Shown in pieces: positions 31,048 through 40,472 of a stretch of 64,000 nt of DNA. Made by a program: the position numbers and the translations under genes. Source of the DNA: Croceibacterium_A sp035626815 (lineage in GTDB: Bacteria > Pseudomonadota > Alphaproteobacteria > Sphingomonadales > Sphingomonadaceae); NCBI GenBank assembly GCA_035626815.1, contig DASPMY010000050.1, positions 1-64,000 on the forward strand. The letters run 5' to 3'. The notes beneath the pieces are model-generated. The model was not told the DNA's origin. It was given only the letters and a program-made list of their open reading frames with translations, and did not search any database. Numbering within the stretch: the first letter of the stretch is position 1; each line of letters opens with the position of its first letter.

Positions 31048-31304
31048 CGAAAGCGCTTTCCTACAGCCGCCCATTCGTGCCACGGACGCCGCATGACCCG
31101 CGCATTTCGGCCACTTTCGCGCTCGATGCCCCCGCCGGTACGGTCCGATCGGGCCGCCTCGGAGTTTTCGCTCAGGACTGTGTCAGAGTGGTCAGGTCAG
31201 TGTCACCTTCGTCAGACAAACCGGCAGCGAACATGAACGGCAAGCGGCCATTTGCCCGCCGCGAGTCGCCCGCTATGGCGCGGCGAATCTGAGCGAGGAT
31301 CGGC
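31048..31304. other. Intergenic region with a 12-nt palindrome GAAAGCGCTTTC
   Basis: A perfect palindrome GAAAGCGCTTTC lies at 31049-31060, two bases after the panB stop. The central CG and flanking A/T match operators of LacI/GalR-family repressors. The remainder has no coding frame with support. A run of TCAG-containing short repeats occurs around 31183-31217, and TATGGC at 31274 might be part of a promoter for the DUF475 gene. Confidence 0.45.
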
Positions 31305-32369
31305 GTGCTGCGCTACTACAAGGGCTCGATGATCTTCACCCTCGCCTGCCTCGCGCTGGCGGTGTGGTACGGCTGGGCTCAGACCGGCTCGGTCTCGGGC
31401 ACGCTGTCGCTGGTGTGGATCGTCGTCGTCCTGTCGGTGCTCGAGATCTCGCTGTCGTTCGACAACGCGGTGGTCAACGCCACGGTGCTCGAAGAGATGG
31501 ACGCGGTGTGGCAGCGGCGCTTCCTGACCTGGGGCATGGTGATCGCGGTGTTCGGCATGCGGATCGTCTTCCCGCTCGGCATCGTCGCCATCGCCGCGGG
31601 CCTCGGCCCGACCGAGACGGTCATGCTCTCGCTCAACGATCCGGTGCGCTACGAGGAGATCGTCTCCAGCGCCCACGTCGGCATCGCCGGATTCGGCGGC
31701 GCGTTCCTGACGATGGTCGGGCTCAAGTTCTTCTTCGACGCCGACAAGGACGTGCACTGGATCTCGCTGATCGAGAAGCAGCTGGCCAGGTTCTCGCGCA
31801 TCGAGGCGGTCGAGGTCGCCTTCCTGCTGCTCGGCTTGTACCTCATCTCGCTGCTGCTGCCCGACGAAGAGGCGCTAACCTTCGTCGTCGCCGGCATGCT
31901 CGGCATCGCCACGTTCATCGGGGTCGAGGCCATCGGCACCGTGCTCGAATTGCGCGAGGAGGCGCGCGACCTGGCCGGGGCCGCGGTGCGCTCGGGGATC
32001 GGCGGGTTCCTCTACCTCAACGTGCTCGACGCCTCGTTCAGCTTCGACGGGGTGATCGGCGCATTCGCCCTGTCGAACAACATGATCGTGATCGCGCTCG
32101 GCCTGTCGATCGGCGCGATGTTCGTCCGGTCGATGACGATCATGCTGGTGCAGAAGGGCACGTTGTCCGAGTACCGCTATCTCGAGCACGGCGCGTTCTG
32201 GGCGATCATCGCGCTCGGCGCGATCATGCTGATGTCGGCGCACTACCCGATCCCCGAAACGATCACCGGATTGATCGGCGCAGTCCTGATCGGGTTGTCG
32301 CTGTGGTGGTCGGTGCGCCATAACCGGCGCCACCCCGACGCTATCGAGGAGGCGCTGCGGGCCGATTGA
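31305..32369 (+). CDS. DUF475 (TerC-related) integral membrane protein
   Basis: 354 residues with about nine helices. Conserved features are LEISLSFDNAVVNATVL with acidic residues in the helix, GLKFFFDADKDVHWI, and YLNVLDASFSFDGVIGAFAL. The paired SFDN/SFDG acidic motifs resemble TerC proteins, which suggests metal-ion transport or metal tolerance, but the family has no proven substrate. Start GTG 31305 with GAGG 8 nt upstream. Its 3' end overlaps the converging symporter gene by 29 bp. Confidence 0.9.
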   Translation: MLRYYKGSMIFTLACLALAVWYGWAQTGSVSGTLSLVWIVVVLSVLEISLSFDNAVVNATVLEEMDAVWQRRFLTWGMVIAVFGMRIVFPLGIVAIAAGLGPTETVMLSLNDPVRYEEIVSSAHVGIAGFGGAFLTMVGLKFFFDADKDVHWISLIEKQLARFSRIEAVEVAFLLLGLYLISLLLPDEEALTFVVAGMLGIATFIGVEAIGTVLELREEARDLAGAAVRSGIGGFLYLNVLDASFSFDGVIGAFALSNNMIVIALGLSIGAMFVRSMTIMLVQKGTLSEYRYLEHGAFWAIIALGAIMLMSAHYPIPETITGLIGAVLIGLSLWWSVRHNRRHPDAIEEALRAD

Positions 32370-33318
32370 GCCGCGCCGCCAAGGGCGCGGAGATGATCAG
32401 CTGCAGCATGTGGTAGGTCAGCACCGGCAGCAGCAGCAGGCCGGCGACCGCGGGCGGAAACAGCACGCTGGCGAGCGGGGCGCCTAGGGCGATGCTCTTC
32501 TGCGCCCCGGCGAACAGGAAGGCGATCCGGTCGCGGCGTTCCAGCCGCAGCGCGCCGCCCGCCAGCCAGGCGCCGGCGAAGCCCAGCCCGAGGAACACGC
32601 CGACCAGCAGCAGCAGCGCTGCCCATGCCGCCGGGCCCACCTGCTGCCACAGCCCCTGCTCGACCGCCCCGGAGAACGCGACATAGACCGCAATGGCGAT
32701 CGACAGGCGGTCCATCCATGTCGCCATCCGGCGATGGTCGCGCACGAGGTGCCCCAGGCGGCCTTGCGCGACCTGCCCGATGACGAACGGCAGCAGCAGG
32801 ATCAGCATCACCCGCTCGAGCGCGCCGAGGTCGAACGCCGCCGCCTCGCTGCCGGCGAGCAGCGAGAACAGCGGCGCGCTGAGGAACACCCCGAGGATGT
32901 TGAGGAACGCCGCCGCGACCACCGAGACCGCGACGTTGCCCCCGGCGAGCGACGAATAGGCGGTCGCCGACTGCACGGTCGAAGGCAGGCAGCCGAGAAA
33001 CAGCAGGCCGAGCGCCACGGTCGGCGGCAGCCACCCCTCGCCGGCCCGGGCCAGAGCCCACCCGGCGAGCCCCATCAGCCCGAAGCACCACAGCGCCAGC
33101 GGCAACAGGAAGCGGCCGTGGCGCATCCCGCGCAGCACTTCCGCTCGCGGCAGGCGCAGCCCGTTGAGCAGGAACAGCAGGAAGATGGCGCCGTTGGACA
33201 CGGCCTGCGCGATCGAGCGATGCTCGGCGGTGACCGGGATTACCGACGCCAGCACGATGGCCAGCGCCAGCAGGCGCACCAGCGGGTCGAACCCGCCGAC
33301 TATCCGTCGGACCACCAC
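32341..33318 (-). CDS. Bile acid:sodium symporter-like (SBF/P7-type) membrane protein
   Basis: 325 residues with about ten helices. Family motifs include SNGAIFLLFLLNGLRLPRAE, LPSTVQSATAYSSLAGGNVA and FAGAQKSIALGAPLASVLFP, which match the SBF-like (PF13593) group rather than the classic mammalian bile acid transporters. It probably transports an organic anion with Na+. GTG 33318 starts 36 bp after the prsT stop. It may be the distal member of that operon. Confidence 0.88.
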   Translation of the reverse strand: MVVRRIVGGFDPLVRLLALAIVLASVIPVTAEHRSIAQAVSNGAIFLLFLLNGLRLPRAEVLRGMRHGRFLLPLALWCFGLMGLAGWALARAGEGWLPPTVALGLLFLGCLPSTVQSATAYSSLAGGNVAVSVVAAAFLNILGVFLSAPLFSLLAGSEAAAFDLGALERVMLILLLPFVIGQVAQGRLGHLVRDHRRMATWMDRLSIAIAVYVAFSGAVEQGLWQQVGPAAWAALLLLVGVFLGLGFAGAWLAGGALRLERRDRIAFLFAGAQKSIALGAPLASVLFPPAVAGLLLLPVLTYHMLQLIISAPLAARLNRPAAPPR

Positions 33319-33354
33319 GGCCGCGCCCTGCCCGCGCCGAGGTCCGCTGTCCAG

Positions 33355-35160
33355 CTAGCGCAAGGCCAGCGCGGCCGTGTGAGACAGCTGGCGAGCCTTG
33401 GCGAGCAGCACCGCCGCCTCGCCGGGGCTCTGCTGGCCGGCCTGCATGACGCGCGCGAGCACCGCCGCGACGCGTCCGTTGGTCCGCTGCAAGGCATAAG
33501 CCCGCCGCGCGCTGGCCGCCGCGGCCTCCCGATCCCTTACGGCGAGCTGCGCATTGGCCAGGTCGGCCAGCAAACGGGGATCGCCGCTGCCGCCTCCCAA
33601 CAGGGCGGCATGCGCCAGGAATGCGGCCGACCGCCGCCAATTCCCGCGATCGGCCAGCATCCGGCCGAGCAAGGCCGCCGCGGCCCTGTCGCGTGGATTC
33701 TGGGTGGCATAATCGGCGACGAGGCGCACGGCGGCATCCGTCCTCCCGAACATCCGTTGCGCCGCGGCCATCCGCTCGACCAGCGCGAAGTCCCGCCGAA
33801 CGACCGCGGCCCGCTCGTACAGCGCGAGCGCGCTCGCCGCGTCTCCGGTCATGAGCGCCACGTCGCCGCGCAAGCGGGCGACGTCGGCCGAACCCGGATA
33901 GCTCTGGCCGAGGCTGGCCGAGAGCCTGGTCGCCTCACCGACCTCGCCGCGAGCGAGCATCCGCCGCAGCAGCGGCACCGCCGCGACGGCGTCGTCGCGT
34001 TGCCGCTGCCAGCGCCAGATGGTCAGGTCGCCGTCCGCATCGACCGGCAGCGCCTCGATGCGCGGCGACAGGGGCGCGGCGGCGCGATCGAGATAGCGTG
34101 CGGCGTCGTACCTCCGGCCGAGCTGCTCATACGCGCGGCCCATCAGGGTCAGCAGGTACGGCGAGGCGTCGGCCCTTGCAGCGGTGGCACCGAAGCGGGC
34201 GACGACCTCGTTGGCCTCGTCGTTGGCGAGCAGCGCTCGGCCGAGGAGCAATGCCGCCGCGCCGTTGTCGGGCTGGCTCCGGGCCAGCGCGTCGAATTGC
34301 TCGACGGCCAGCGCAGGATTGCCGGTGCGCAGCTCGAGGATGCCGGCGAGCAGCCGCCCTGCCGGAGCCTCGTCATAAGCCCCGTCGGTGCGCCACATCA
34401 GCCGGCGGGCGAGATCGTCGCGGCCGGCGCGGGCGGCGAGCACCGCCTGGAGGAAGTAGGCCCGGGGATGGCGCGGGTCGATCTCGACCATGCGCCGGGC
34501 GACCCGCAGCATATCGCGGTGGCGACCGGCCTCGCCGAGGGTGGCCGCGTACTCGCCGAGCAGGCCGATGTCGTTCGGGGCCTTGTCGAGCGCGCGCTCG
34601 AACCACGGCAGCGCCGCGATCAGCCCTTCGGCATCGCGGGCGAGCTGGCCGCGGAATTCCAGCGCGCGCGGCTCGCCCGGATCGGAGGCGACGGCGCGCG
34701 CCGCGGCGTCGAGCGCCAGTCGGTGCTCGCCGGCGAGGTAGCGCATGCGGCCGATGTCGACCCACAGCGTGGCGTTGCGCTCGTTTTCGGCCAACGCGCT
34801 GTCGAACGCGCGCGCCGCGCCGGCCAGGTTGCCTTCGAGCAGCTCGAGGCGGCCGAGCGCCTGAAACCCGCGCCCGCGGCTCGCGGCCGAGAACCGCGCC
34901 GGCTCGAGCCATCCTCGCGCGGCCGCCAGATCGCCTTGCAGCAGCTCGCCCTCGCCGGCGAGCGCGGCGACTTCCTCGCGCGCCGCGCCGGCCTTCAGCG
35001 CGCGCCCTGCGGCGACCTCGGCGGCGATGCCGTCCCCCCGGGCGACGGCCGCTTCGGCCGCCGCGAGCGGATCATCGCCCGGAACCGCGGCCGCGGCCGA
35101 CACCAGCGAGAGCAGCGCGCCCGCGGTCAGCAGAACTCGCAGGTCAGGCCTGCAGATCAT
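33355..35160 (-). CDS. prsT: TPR-repeat protein of the XrtA/PEP-CTERM exopolysaccharide system (PrsT-like)
   Basis: 601 residues with a signal peptide (LLTAGALLSLVSAAAA) and then continuous tetratricopeptide repeats, e.g. ALGRLELLEGNLAGAARAFD and NDIGLLGEYAATLGEAGRHR. Such repeats mediate protein contacts in the periplasm. The prs name rests on position: it follows prsR with a 17-nt overlap and shares the operon of the sensor kinase and sugar transferase. No lipobox cysteine is seen at the cleavage site, unlike typical PrsT lipoproteins, so the symbol is tentative. Confidence 0.78.
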   Translation of the reverse strand: MICRPDLRVLLTAGALLSLVSAAAAVPGDDPLAAAEAAVARGDGIAAEVAAGRALKAGAAREEVAALAGEGELLQGDLAAARGWLEPARFSAASRGRGFQALGRLELLEGNLAGAARAFDSALAENERNATLWVDIGRMRYLAGEHRLALDAAARAVASDPGEPRALEFRGQLARDAEGLIAALPWFERALDKAPNDIGLLGEYAATLGEAGRHRDMLRVARRMVEIDPRHPRAYFLQAVLAARAGRDDLARRLMWRTDGAYDEAPAGRLLAGILELRTGNPALAVEQFDALARSQPDNGAAALLLGRALLANDEANEVVARFGATAARADASPYLLTLMGRAYEQLGRRYDAARYLDRAAAPLSPRIEALPVDADGDLTIWRWQRQRDDAVAAVPLLRRMLARGEVGEATRLSASLGQSYPGSADVARLRGDVALMTGDAASALALYERAAVVRRDFALVERMAAAQRMFGRTDAAVRLVADYATQNPRDRAAAALLGRMLADRGNWRRSAAFLAHAALLGGGSGDPRLLADLANAQLAVRDREAAAASARRAYALQRTNGRVAAVLARVMQAGQQSPGEAAVLLAKARQLSHTAALALR

Positions 35161-36511
35161 AATGCTTGAGCAGGTCGTAGAGCGTCGGCCGGCTGATGCC
35201 GAGCAGGCGCGCCGTGCTCGAGATGTTGCCCTCGCTGCGCGCCAGCGCGTGGCGGATGACCTTGCGGTCGGCCCGCTCGCGCGCGCTCTTGAGGTTGAGC
35301 ACGTCGGGATCGTCCTCCGCCCCTTCCTGCAAGTCGAGGTCGGCGGCGGTGACCAGCTTGCCGTCGGCCATGATCGCCGCGCGCTTCACGCGGTTCTCGA
35401 GCTCGCGCACGTTGCCCGGCCAGCCCCACGCATCGATCGCCGCCAGCGCGTCGGGCGCGAAGCCGGTCACGTGCGGGTTCATCTCCCGGGCGAAGCGCTT
35501 GAGGAACGCCTTGGCGAGTAGCGCTGCGTCCCCGGGCCGCTCGGCCAGCGAGGGAATCTTCACGACGACTTCGGCCAGACGGTAGAACAAGTCCTCGCGA
35601 AATCGCCCGTCGCGGATCATCGCCTCGAGGTCCTGGTGCGTGGCGCAGACAATGCGCGTGTCGACGTCGATGGCCTTGCGCCCGCCGATGCGCTCGATCT
35701 GCCGCTCCTGCAGGAAGCGCAGCAGCTTGACCTGGAGCGGCAGCGGGATGTCGCCGACCTCGTCGAGGAACAGCGTGCCGCCGTCGGCGAGCTCGATCTT
35801 GCCCTCGGTTGTCTTGACCGCCCCGGTGAAGGCGCCCTTCTCGTGCCCGAACAGCTCGCTCTCGAGCAGGTTCTCGGGGATCGCGGCGCAATTGATGGCC
35901 ACGAACGCGCCGCCCTTGCGCGTGCTCGCCTCGTGCAGGCCGCGGGCGAGCAGCTCCTTGCCGGTGCCGCTGGCGCCGAGCAGCATGACCGAGACACCGG
36001 TGTTGGCCACCCGCTCGATCGTGCGCGCGACGCGGACCATCTCGGGCGCGGTGGTGATCAGCCCGCCGAGCACGGTGTTGCCCTCGCCCGCCCGCTCGGC
36101 GAGGGCGCGGTTCTCGGCCTCGATGCGATGCAGGTTGAACGCCCGCCTGACGATCAGGCCGAGCTGCTCGATGTCCACCGGCTTCTGGTAGAAGTCGTAG
36201 GCGCCGCGCTCGATCGCCGTCAGCGCACTTTCGCGCGCGCCGTGGCCGCTGGCGACGATGACCTTGGTGTCGGGCTTCAGTGCCATGATCTCGTCGAGCA
36301 CCGCGAAGCCTTCGCTGGTCCCGTCGGGATCGGGCGGCAGGCCGAGGTCGAGCGTGACCACCGGCGGCTCCTCGGCCCGCAACGCGGCAATGGCGCTCGC
36401 CCGGTCGCCGACGATGACGACGTCGAAATCGTCGTAGGCCCACTTGAGCTGGGCCTGCAGCCCCTCGTCGTCCTCGACGATAAGCAGCTTCGGTTTGGTG
36501 TCGGCCATCAT
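35144..36511 (-). CDS. prsR: Sigma-54-dependent response regulator PrsR
   Basis: 455 residues: receiver domain (phospho-acceptor near Asp55 in VTLDLGLPPDPDG), AAA+ domain (Walker A GASGTGKE, the sigma-54 contact GAFTGA, and GTLFLDEVGDIPL), and a Fis-type helix-turn-helix (SSTARLLGISRPTLYDLLKH). In related bacteria PrsR with its kinase PrsK activates RpoN-dependent PEP-CTERM and exopolysaccharide genes. It begins with ATGATG overlapping the prsK stop and overlaps prsT at its 3' end. Confidence 0.93.
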   Translation of the reverse strand: MMADTKPKLLIVEDDEGLQAQLKWAYDDFDVVIVGDRASAIAALRAEEPPVVTLDLGLPPDPDGTSEGFAVLDEIMALKPDTKVIVASGHGARESALTAIERGAYDFYQKPVDIEQLGLIVRRAFNLHRIEAENRALAERAGEGNTVLGGLITTAPEMVRVARTIERVANTGVSVMLLGASGTGKELLARGLHEASTRKGGAFVAINCAAIPENLLESELFGHEKGAFTGAVKTTEGKIELADGGTLFLDEVGDIPLPLQVKLLRFLQERQIERIGGRKAIDVDTRIVCATHQDLEAMIRDGRFREDLFYRLAEVVVKIPSLAERPGDAALLAKAFLKRFAREMNPHVTGFAPDALAAIDAWGWPGNVRELENRVKRAAIMADGKLVTAADLDLQEGAEDDPDVLNLKSARERADRKVIRHALARSEGNISSTARLLGISRPTLYDLLKHYDLQA

Positions 36512-38616
36512 GCCACCTCGGTGTTGCGGGTTTGATCGGGATTGGGCCGGTCCGCCGCGTTCGCCAGCGGCAGCCGGATCAGGAAGCGGGTGCCGAGCCC
36601 CTCGCGCGATTCGACGTCGAGCCGGCCGCCCATGCCGCGGATCAGCTCGCGCGCTTCGAACGCGCCGATGCCGAAACCGCCCGGCTTCGACGAATGGAAC
36701 GGCTTGAACAGGCGGGCGCGGACGAACTCGGGACTCATCCCGCCGCCGGAATCGACCACCTCGATCACCGCCTGCGTCGGCTCCTGCCGCAAGTCGAGGA
36801 ACACCGGCGTCGCCTTGACGCTCGCCTCGATGGCGTTCTGGACCAAGTGCACGAGCGCCTGCTCGAGGCACTCGCGGTCGGCCTGCGCGAGGCACGGTCC
36901 GCGCTCGATCAGCACCACTTCGTGCTGGTCCTTGTAGCGCGTGACGATGCCGGCGAGGAGCTCGTCGAGCGCGACCGGCTTGAGGCTCTCGCCGCCGTGC
37001 GTGCCGTAGCGGCCGAGGCGGTCGAGCAGCGTCTGCAGCTTGTCGGTGCTGTTGCGCAGCGTCAGCAGCATGTCGGCGCGGAACTCGGGCTTGTCGGCGT
37101 GCTTCTCGGCGTTGCGCGCGAGCAGCGACAGCTGGCTGGCGAGGTTCTTGATGTCGTGCATGACGAACGCGATGCGGCGATTGAACTCGTCGAACCGCTG
37201 CACTTCGCCGAGCGCGTCCTGGCTCGCCTGCTCCGCGAGATAGCTCGCCAGCTGGCGGCCGACGACGCGCAGCAGATCGAAATCCTCCCAGTCGAGTCGC
37301 CGCGCCACCGGCGGGCGTGCCAGCACGACGACGCCAACGAGTCGCTCGTAATGCACCAGCGGCACCAGCGCCCACGCGGAGTCCTGTTCCGTCAGCCAGA
37401 CCGGATGGGACTCTTCCGGAATGCCTTCGACGCGCCCGGCCCGCAGATCATCCAGGTCGAGGATGAACTGGCTGTGCTCGAAGAACCGAGCTCCGGCGCC
37501 GGTCAGCGCTTCGGCCGGGACATCCAGCGCGGGCCATTGCCAGCGCGCATCGAGCACGAGGCCGCCGTCGTCGCCCGGCGTCAGCAGCAGGCCCGAAGGG
37601 CTGTCGGTGATGTCGGCAACCGCTTGCACGATACGCTCGCGCAAGGGGGCCGCCGCCGGCCCGGCGCGGCCGATCGTGTCGGTGAAGCGAAGCCATTCGA
37701 CGCGATAATCGTAGCGATGCTGGAACAAGTGCTTCGAGAGGCTGACCCGCAGCCATCCGCGCAGCTTTCGCGACGGCAACACGGCCAGCGCGATGGCTCC
37801 GGCCAGGGCGAGGAACCCGGCCTGCACCAAGCGGGCGAACTCGCCGCCGGCGTAGGCCAGCCCTTGCGCGACCAGCATCATGATCACCAGGTAGGCCCCG
37901 ATGACGAGCAGCGAAAACGACTGGAACGCGAACGAGCGCGATGGACGGAAGCGCAAGTCGCCGTCGTGACGCAGCGCGCCAATCGCCAGCAGCGTCACCA
38001 TCAGCAGCACGGCCGCGCCGCGCAAGGTCAGCAGCGATTGCGGGCGCAAATCGCCGAGATAGGCAATGGTCGAGAGGTTGAGGTCGTAGACCCACAGCAC
38101 GGTCAGAGCCGCGGCCGGCCAGCGCAACGTCTCGCGCGCAAGCTGCGATGCGCCGGCGTAGAGGTTGTGCACCAGCACCAGCGCCCCGGCGCAGAACAGC
38201 AGGCGGAAGGTAACCTGGAACCCGGCGATCGCGAGGCTTGCCGCCGAGCCGTCCGCATACTGCTGCTGCGCGATCACCAGCGCGAGCTGCATGAGCTCGA
38301 CAAAGGCCAGCGCCAGCACGACCGAACGAATCGCGGCCACGCTCTTGTCGCGCTCGTCGTGCGCGAACAGCCGGTACAGGCTCCACAGCCACGCGAGATA
38401 GGTCAGGCTCAGCAGCGTTGCGGTGACGGCGGTAGGCTGACCGAATCCGGCAAACGCGAGGGCCCAGCAAGCCGTGAACGTGAGCGCGGCCGCCTCCGCC
38501 GTCGCAGCGGGCCCCCGCGAGCCGCGGCGCGCGAGCAGCCATCCGGCCAGCGCCAGCGCGGAACCGGCGCACAGCAGGTAGAGCACCTTGACGAGGACGG
38601 GCCAGGCCGCGTCCAT
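36508..38616 (-). CDS. prsK: PEP-CTERM-system sensor histidine kinase PrsK
   Basis: 702 residues. About ten N-terminal helices (e.g. VLVKVLYLLCAGSALALAGW, MVTLLAIGAL) precede a GAF-like region (FFEHSQFILDLDDLRAGRV). The phospho-acceptor His lies in AFVMHDIKNLASQLSLLARN. The ATP-binding domain shows LVHLVQNAIEAS, DSGGGMS and GGFGIGAFEARELI. The polytopic N-terminus plus GAF plus kinase layout matches the PrsK family. ATG 38616 overlaps the stop of the sugar transferase gene; prsR follows with ATGA overlap. Confidence 0.93.
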   Translation of the reverse strand: MDAAWPVLVKVLYLLCAGSALALAGWLLARRGSRGPAATAEAAALTFTACWALAFAGFGQPTAVTATLLSLTYLAWLWSLYRLFAHDERDKSVAAIRSVVLALAFVELMQLALVIAQQQYADGSAASLAIAGFQVTFRLLFCAGALVLVHNLYAGASQLARETLRWPAAALTVLWVYDLNLSTIAYLGDLRPQSLLTLRGAAVLLMVTLLAIGALRHDGDLRFRPSRSFAFQSFSLLVIGAYLVIMMLVAQGLAYAGGEFARLVQAGFLALAGAIALAVLPSRKLRGWLRVSLSKHLFQHRYDYRVEWLRFTDTIGRAGPAAAPLRERIVQAVADITDSPSGLLLTPGDDGGLVLDARWQWPALDVPAEALTGAGARFFEHSQFILDLDDLRAGRVEGIPEESHPVWLTEQDSAWALVPLVHYERLVGVVVLARPPVARRLDWEDFDLLRVVGRQLASYLAEQASQDALGEVQRFDEFNRRIAFVMHDIKNLASQLSLLARNAEKHADKPEFRADMLLTLRNSTDKLQTLLDRLGRYGTHGGESLKPVALDELLAGIVTRYKDQHEVVLIERGPCLAQADRECLEQALVHLVQNAIEASVKATPVFLDLRQEPTQAVIEVVDSGGGMSPEFVRARLFKPFHSSKPGGFGIGAFEARELIRGMGGRLDVESREGLGTRFLIRLPLANAADRPNPDQTRNTEVA

Positions 38617-40001
38617 CAGCGGGCGCCCTCGGGCCACAGGACCACGCGCAGCGTCTGCAGCAGGATCAGCAGGTCGAGAAACGGCGTGTAGTTCTTGGCG
38701 TAGTACAGGTCGTACTCGAGCTTGCGTCGGGCATCCTCGATCGAGGCGCCATAGGGATAGTTGATCTGCGCCCAGCCGGTGATCCCCGGCTTCACCATGT
38801 GGCGCTCGGCGTAATAGGGCAGCTTGTCCTCGAGGTCGTCGACGAACTGCGGCACTTCCGGGCGCGGCCCGACGAAGCTCATCTCGCCCTTGAGGACCGT
38901 CCATACTTGCGGCAGCTCGTCGATCCGCACCAGGCGGATGAAGCGGCCGAGGCGGGTGATGCGCGGATCGCCGCGCTCGGCCCATTTCGCCCCGCCCGCT
39001 TCGGCGTCGGCGCGCATCGAGCGCAGCTTGAGCAGCGTGAACGGCTCGCCGTACAGCCCGACACGGGTCTGACGGAAGAACGCCGGCCCGCGGCTGTCGA
39101 GCTTCACCAGCAGCGCGAACAGCCCGATCAACGGAAACGTAAGCGCCAGCAGCAAGCCGCTGGCAAGCACGTCGAACAGCCGCTTGGCGACGCTCGACAG
39201 CACCCGGCCCGACGAAAACCCGTCGGAAAAGATCAGCCAGCTGGGGTTGAGCGTGTCCAGGTCGACCCGGCCGGTCTCGCGCTCCATGAAGCTGGAGAAG
39301 TCGTTGACATGCACGCCGGTCGTCTTGATGCGCAGCAGGTCCTTCAGCGGCAGCGCGTTGCGGCGCTCCTCGAGCGCGAGCACGACCTCGCTCGCGCCGA
39401 GGTTGGCGACGAAGCGCGACAAGTCGTCGATCGCCGAGCGGGGGATGGCCTCGTCCAGCGCCGGCTGGCCTTCGTTCATGCCCACGTAGCCGACGATGGC
39501 CAAGCCGCTTTCCGGCCGCCGTCCGAGCTCCTTGAGCCGCATCGCGCGGGGCCCGGCGCCGAGCACCAGCACCCGGCGGCGAAACGCGCTGGCGCCGAGA
39601 ATCCCGCCGACGACCACCCGGTTGAGCACCAACAGGCCGATCGACAGCACCATCGCGTAGAGCAGCGTTGAGCGCCAGAACGTGCTCCCGGGCAACACGA
39701 AGTCCAGCACCGCCAGGGCGATAATCGCCAGGCTCACCGCGACCAGCAGCCGCGCGCCGGCAAAGCGCAGCGAGCGCAGCGCCTCGCTGCCGTACACGCC
39801 GACCGCGGTCATCGCCGCCAGCACCGCCACGGCGAACACGGCGAGCATGATCGAGCGGTCGAGCAGCGCGCCCGCGTCCATGCCGATCTGCGACGCCCTG
39901 AACGACCATGCCAAGTCGCCGGCGATCAGCAGCAGCGCGCAGTCGATCACGCCGAGCAGCAGCACGGCATGCGGTACGTAGTGCTTGAAGAGACGGATCA
40001 T
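38616..40001 (-). CDS. XrtA/PEP-CTERM-system polyprenyl-phosphate sugar-1-phosphate transferase
   Basis: 461 residues. N-terminal helices and a CoA-binding-like middle (VLVLGAGPRAMRLKELGRRP) lead to the bacterial sugar transferase domain: KRLFDVLASGLLLALTFPLI, then GEPFTLLKLRSMRADAE, RIDELPQVWTVLKGEMSFVG and PYYAERHMVKPGITGWAQIN. It starts exopolysaccharide repeat-unit assembly on undecaprenyl phosphate. First gene of the operon with prsK, prsR and prsT; a GTAAACTTTAC palindrome lies upstream. Confidence 0.93.
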   Translation of the reverse strand: MIRLFKHYVPHAVLLLGVIDCALLLIAGDLAWSFRASQIGMDAGALLDRSIMLAVFAVAVLAAMTAVGVYGSEALRSLRFAGARLLVAVSLAIIALAVLDFVLPGSTFWRSTLLYAMVLSIGLLVLNRVVVGGILGASAFRRRVLVLGAGPRAMRLKELGRRPESGLAIVGYVGMNEGQPALDEAIPRSAIDDLSRFVANLGASEVVLALEERRNALPLKDLLRIKTTGVHVNDFSSFMERETGRVDLDTLNPSWLIFSDGFSSGRVLSSVAKRLFDVLASGLLLALTFPLIGLFALLVKLDSRGPAFFRQTRVGLYGEPFTLLKLRSMRADAEAGGAKWAERGDPRITRLGRFIRLVRIDELPQVWTVLKGEMSFVGPRPEVPQFVDDLEDKLPYYAERHMVKPGITGWAQINYPYGASIEDARRKLEYDLYYAKNYTPFLDLLILLQTLRVVLWPEGAR

Positions 40002-40070
40002 CGCTCAAACCGGCCGCGCCCGCCTTCGGCGGCGGACTACGACCGGTTAGCGACGAGAGGTGAAATGTCG

Positions 40071-40081
40071 GTAAACTTTAC
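40071..40081. promoter_or_regulatory. Palindromic operator-like site GTAAACTTTAC upstream of the exopolysaccharide operon
   Basis: An 11-nt palindrome (GTAAA-C-TTTAC) 70 bp upstream of the sugar transferase start, in an otherwise GC-rich gap. On the minus strand it reads TGTAAAGTTTACCGACA. It is a candidate binding site for a regulator such as PrsR; there is no adjacent consensus sigma-54 box that I could confirm. Confidence 0.4.
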
Positions 40082-40103
40082 ACTTCGCCGGGGGCAGTGC
40101 GGC

Positions 40104-40382
40104 TCAGCGCACGCTGTCGGCGGCATCCTGCGCCGCGTCGCCGACCTGGTTGGCGGCCTCGCCGACTTCGCCGGCCGCTTCGGCGACGGCATTGTTCTCC
40201 GCCACCTCGGACCGGCTCATGCCGGAGAGGAAGTAGATCGCCACCGCGGCGACGATGATCAGCAGCAGCACGATGATCCAGGTGGCCCCGCCGCCCGAGC
40301 GCTCGCCGTCGCTGACGACGGTGGTGTGGGTGTGGGTATTGCCCGAAGGCGTCTCGACTTCGGTTACGCGTTCTTCGACCAT
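40104..40382 (-). CDS. Small single-pass membrane protein, unknown function
   Basis: 92 residues: a polar, Thr-rich N-terminus (including GNTHTHTTVVSD), one membrane helix (TWIIVLLLIIVAAVAIYFLS), and an Ala/Glu/Asn/Asp-rich C-terminus likely to be helical. There is no signal cleavage site. CGAAGGAG precedes ATG 40382. It is divergent from the gene at 40527, with a cluster of TTAACC half-sites in between. Family not recognised. Confidence 0.7.
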   Translation of the reverse strand: MVEERVTEVETPSGNTHTHTTVVSDGERSGGGATWIIVLLLIIVAAVAIYFLSGMSRSEVAENNAVAEAAGEVGEAANQVGDAAQDAADSVR

Positions 40383-40472
40383 GGCGGAACTCCTTCGCTG
40401 TAGCCGCTGAAACGGACCATCGGCGCGCCCGGTTCCGCGTGAGCCGCGCGGCAGGCGGGCGGCAACGAGGCC

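Noticed and set aside
36508..40008. A single 1166-residue minus-strand frame spanning the sugar transferase and prsK regions
   Set aside because: Only its C-terminal 702 residues match PrsK; the N-terminal part runs in the wrong frame across the sugar transferase gene, giving an Arg/Gly-rich sequence without motifs.
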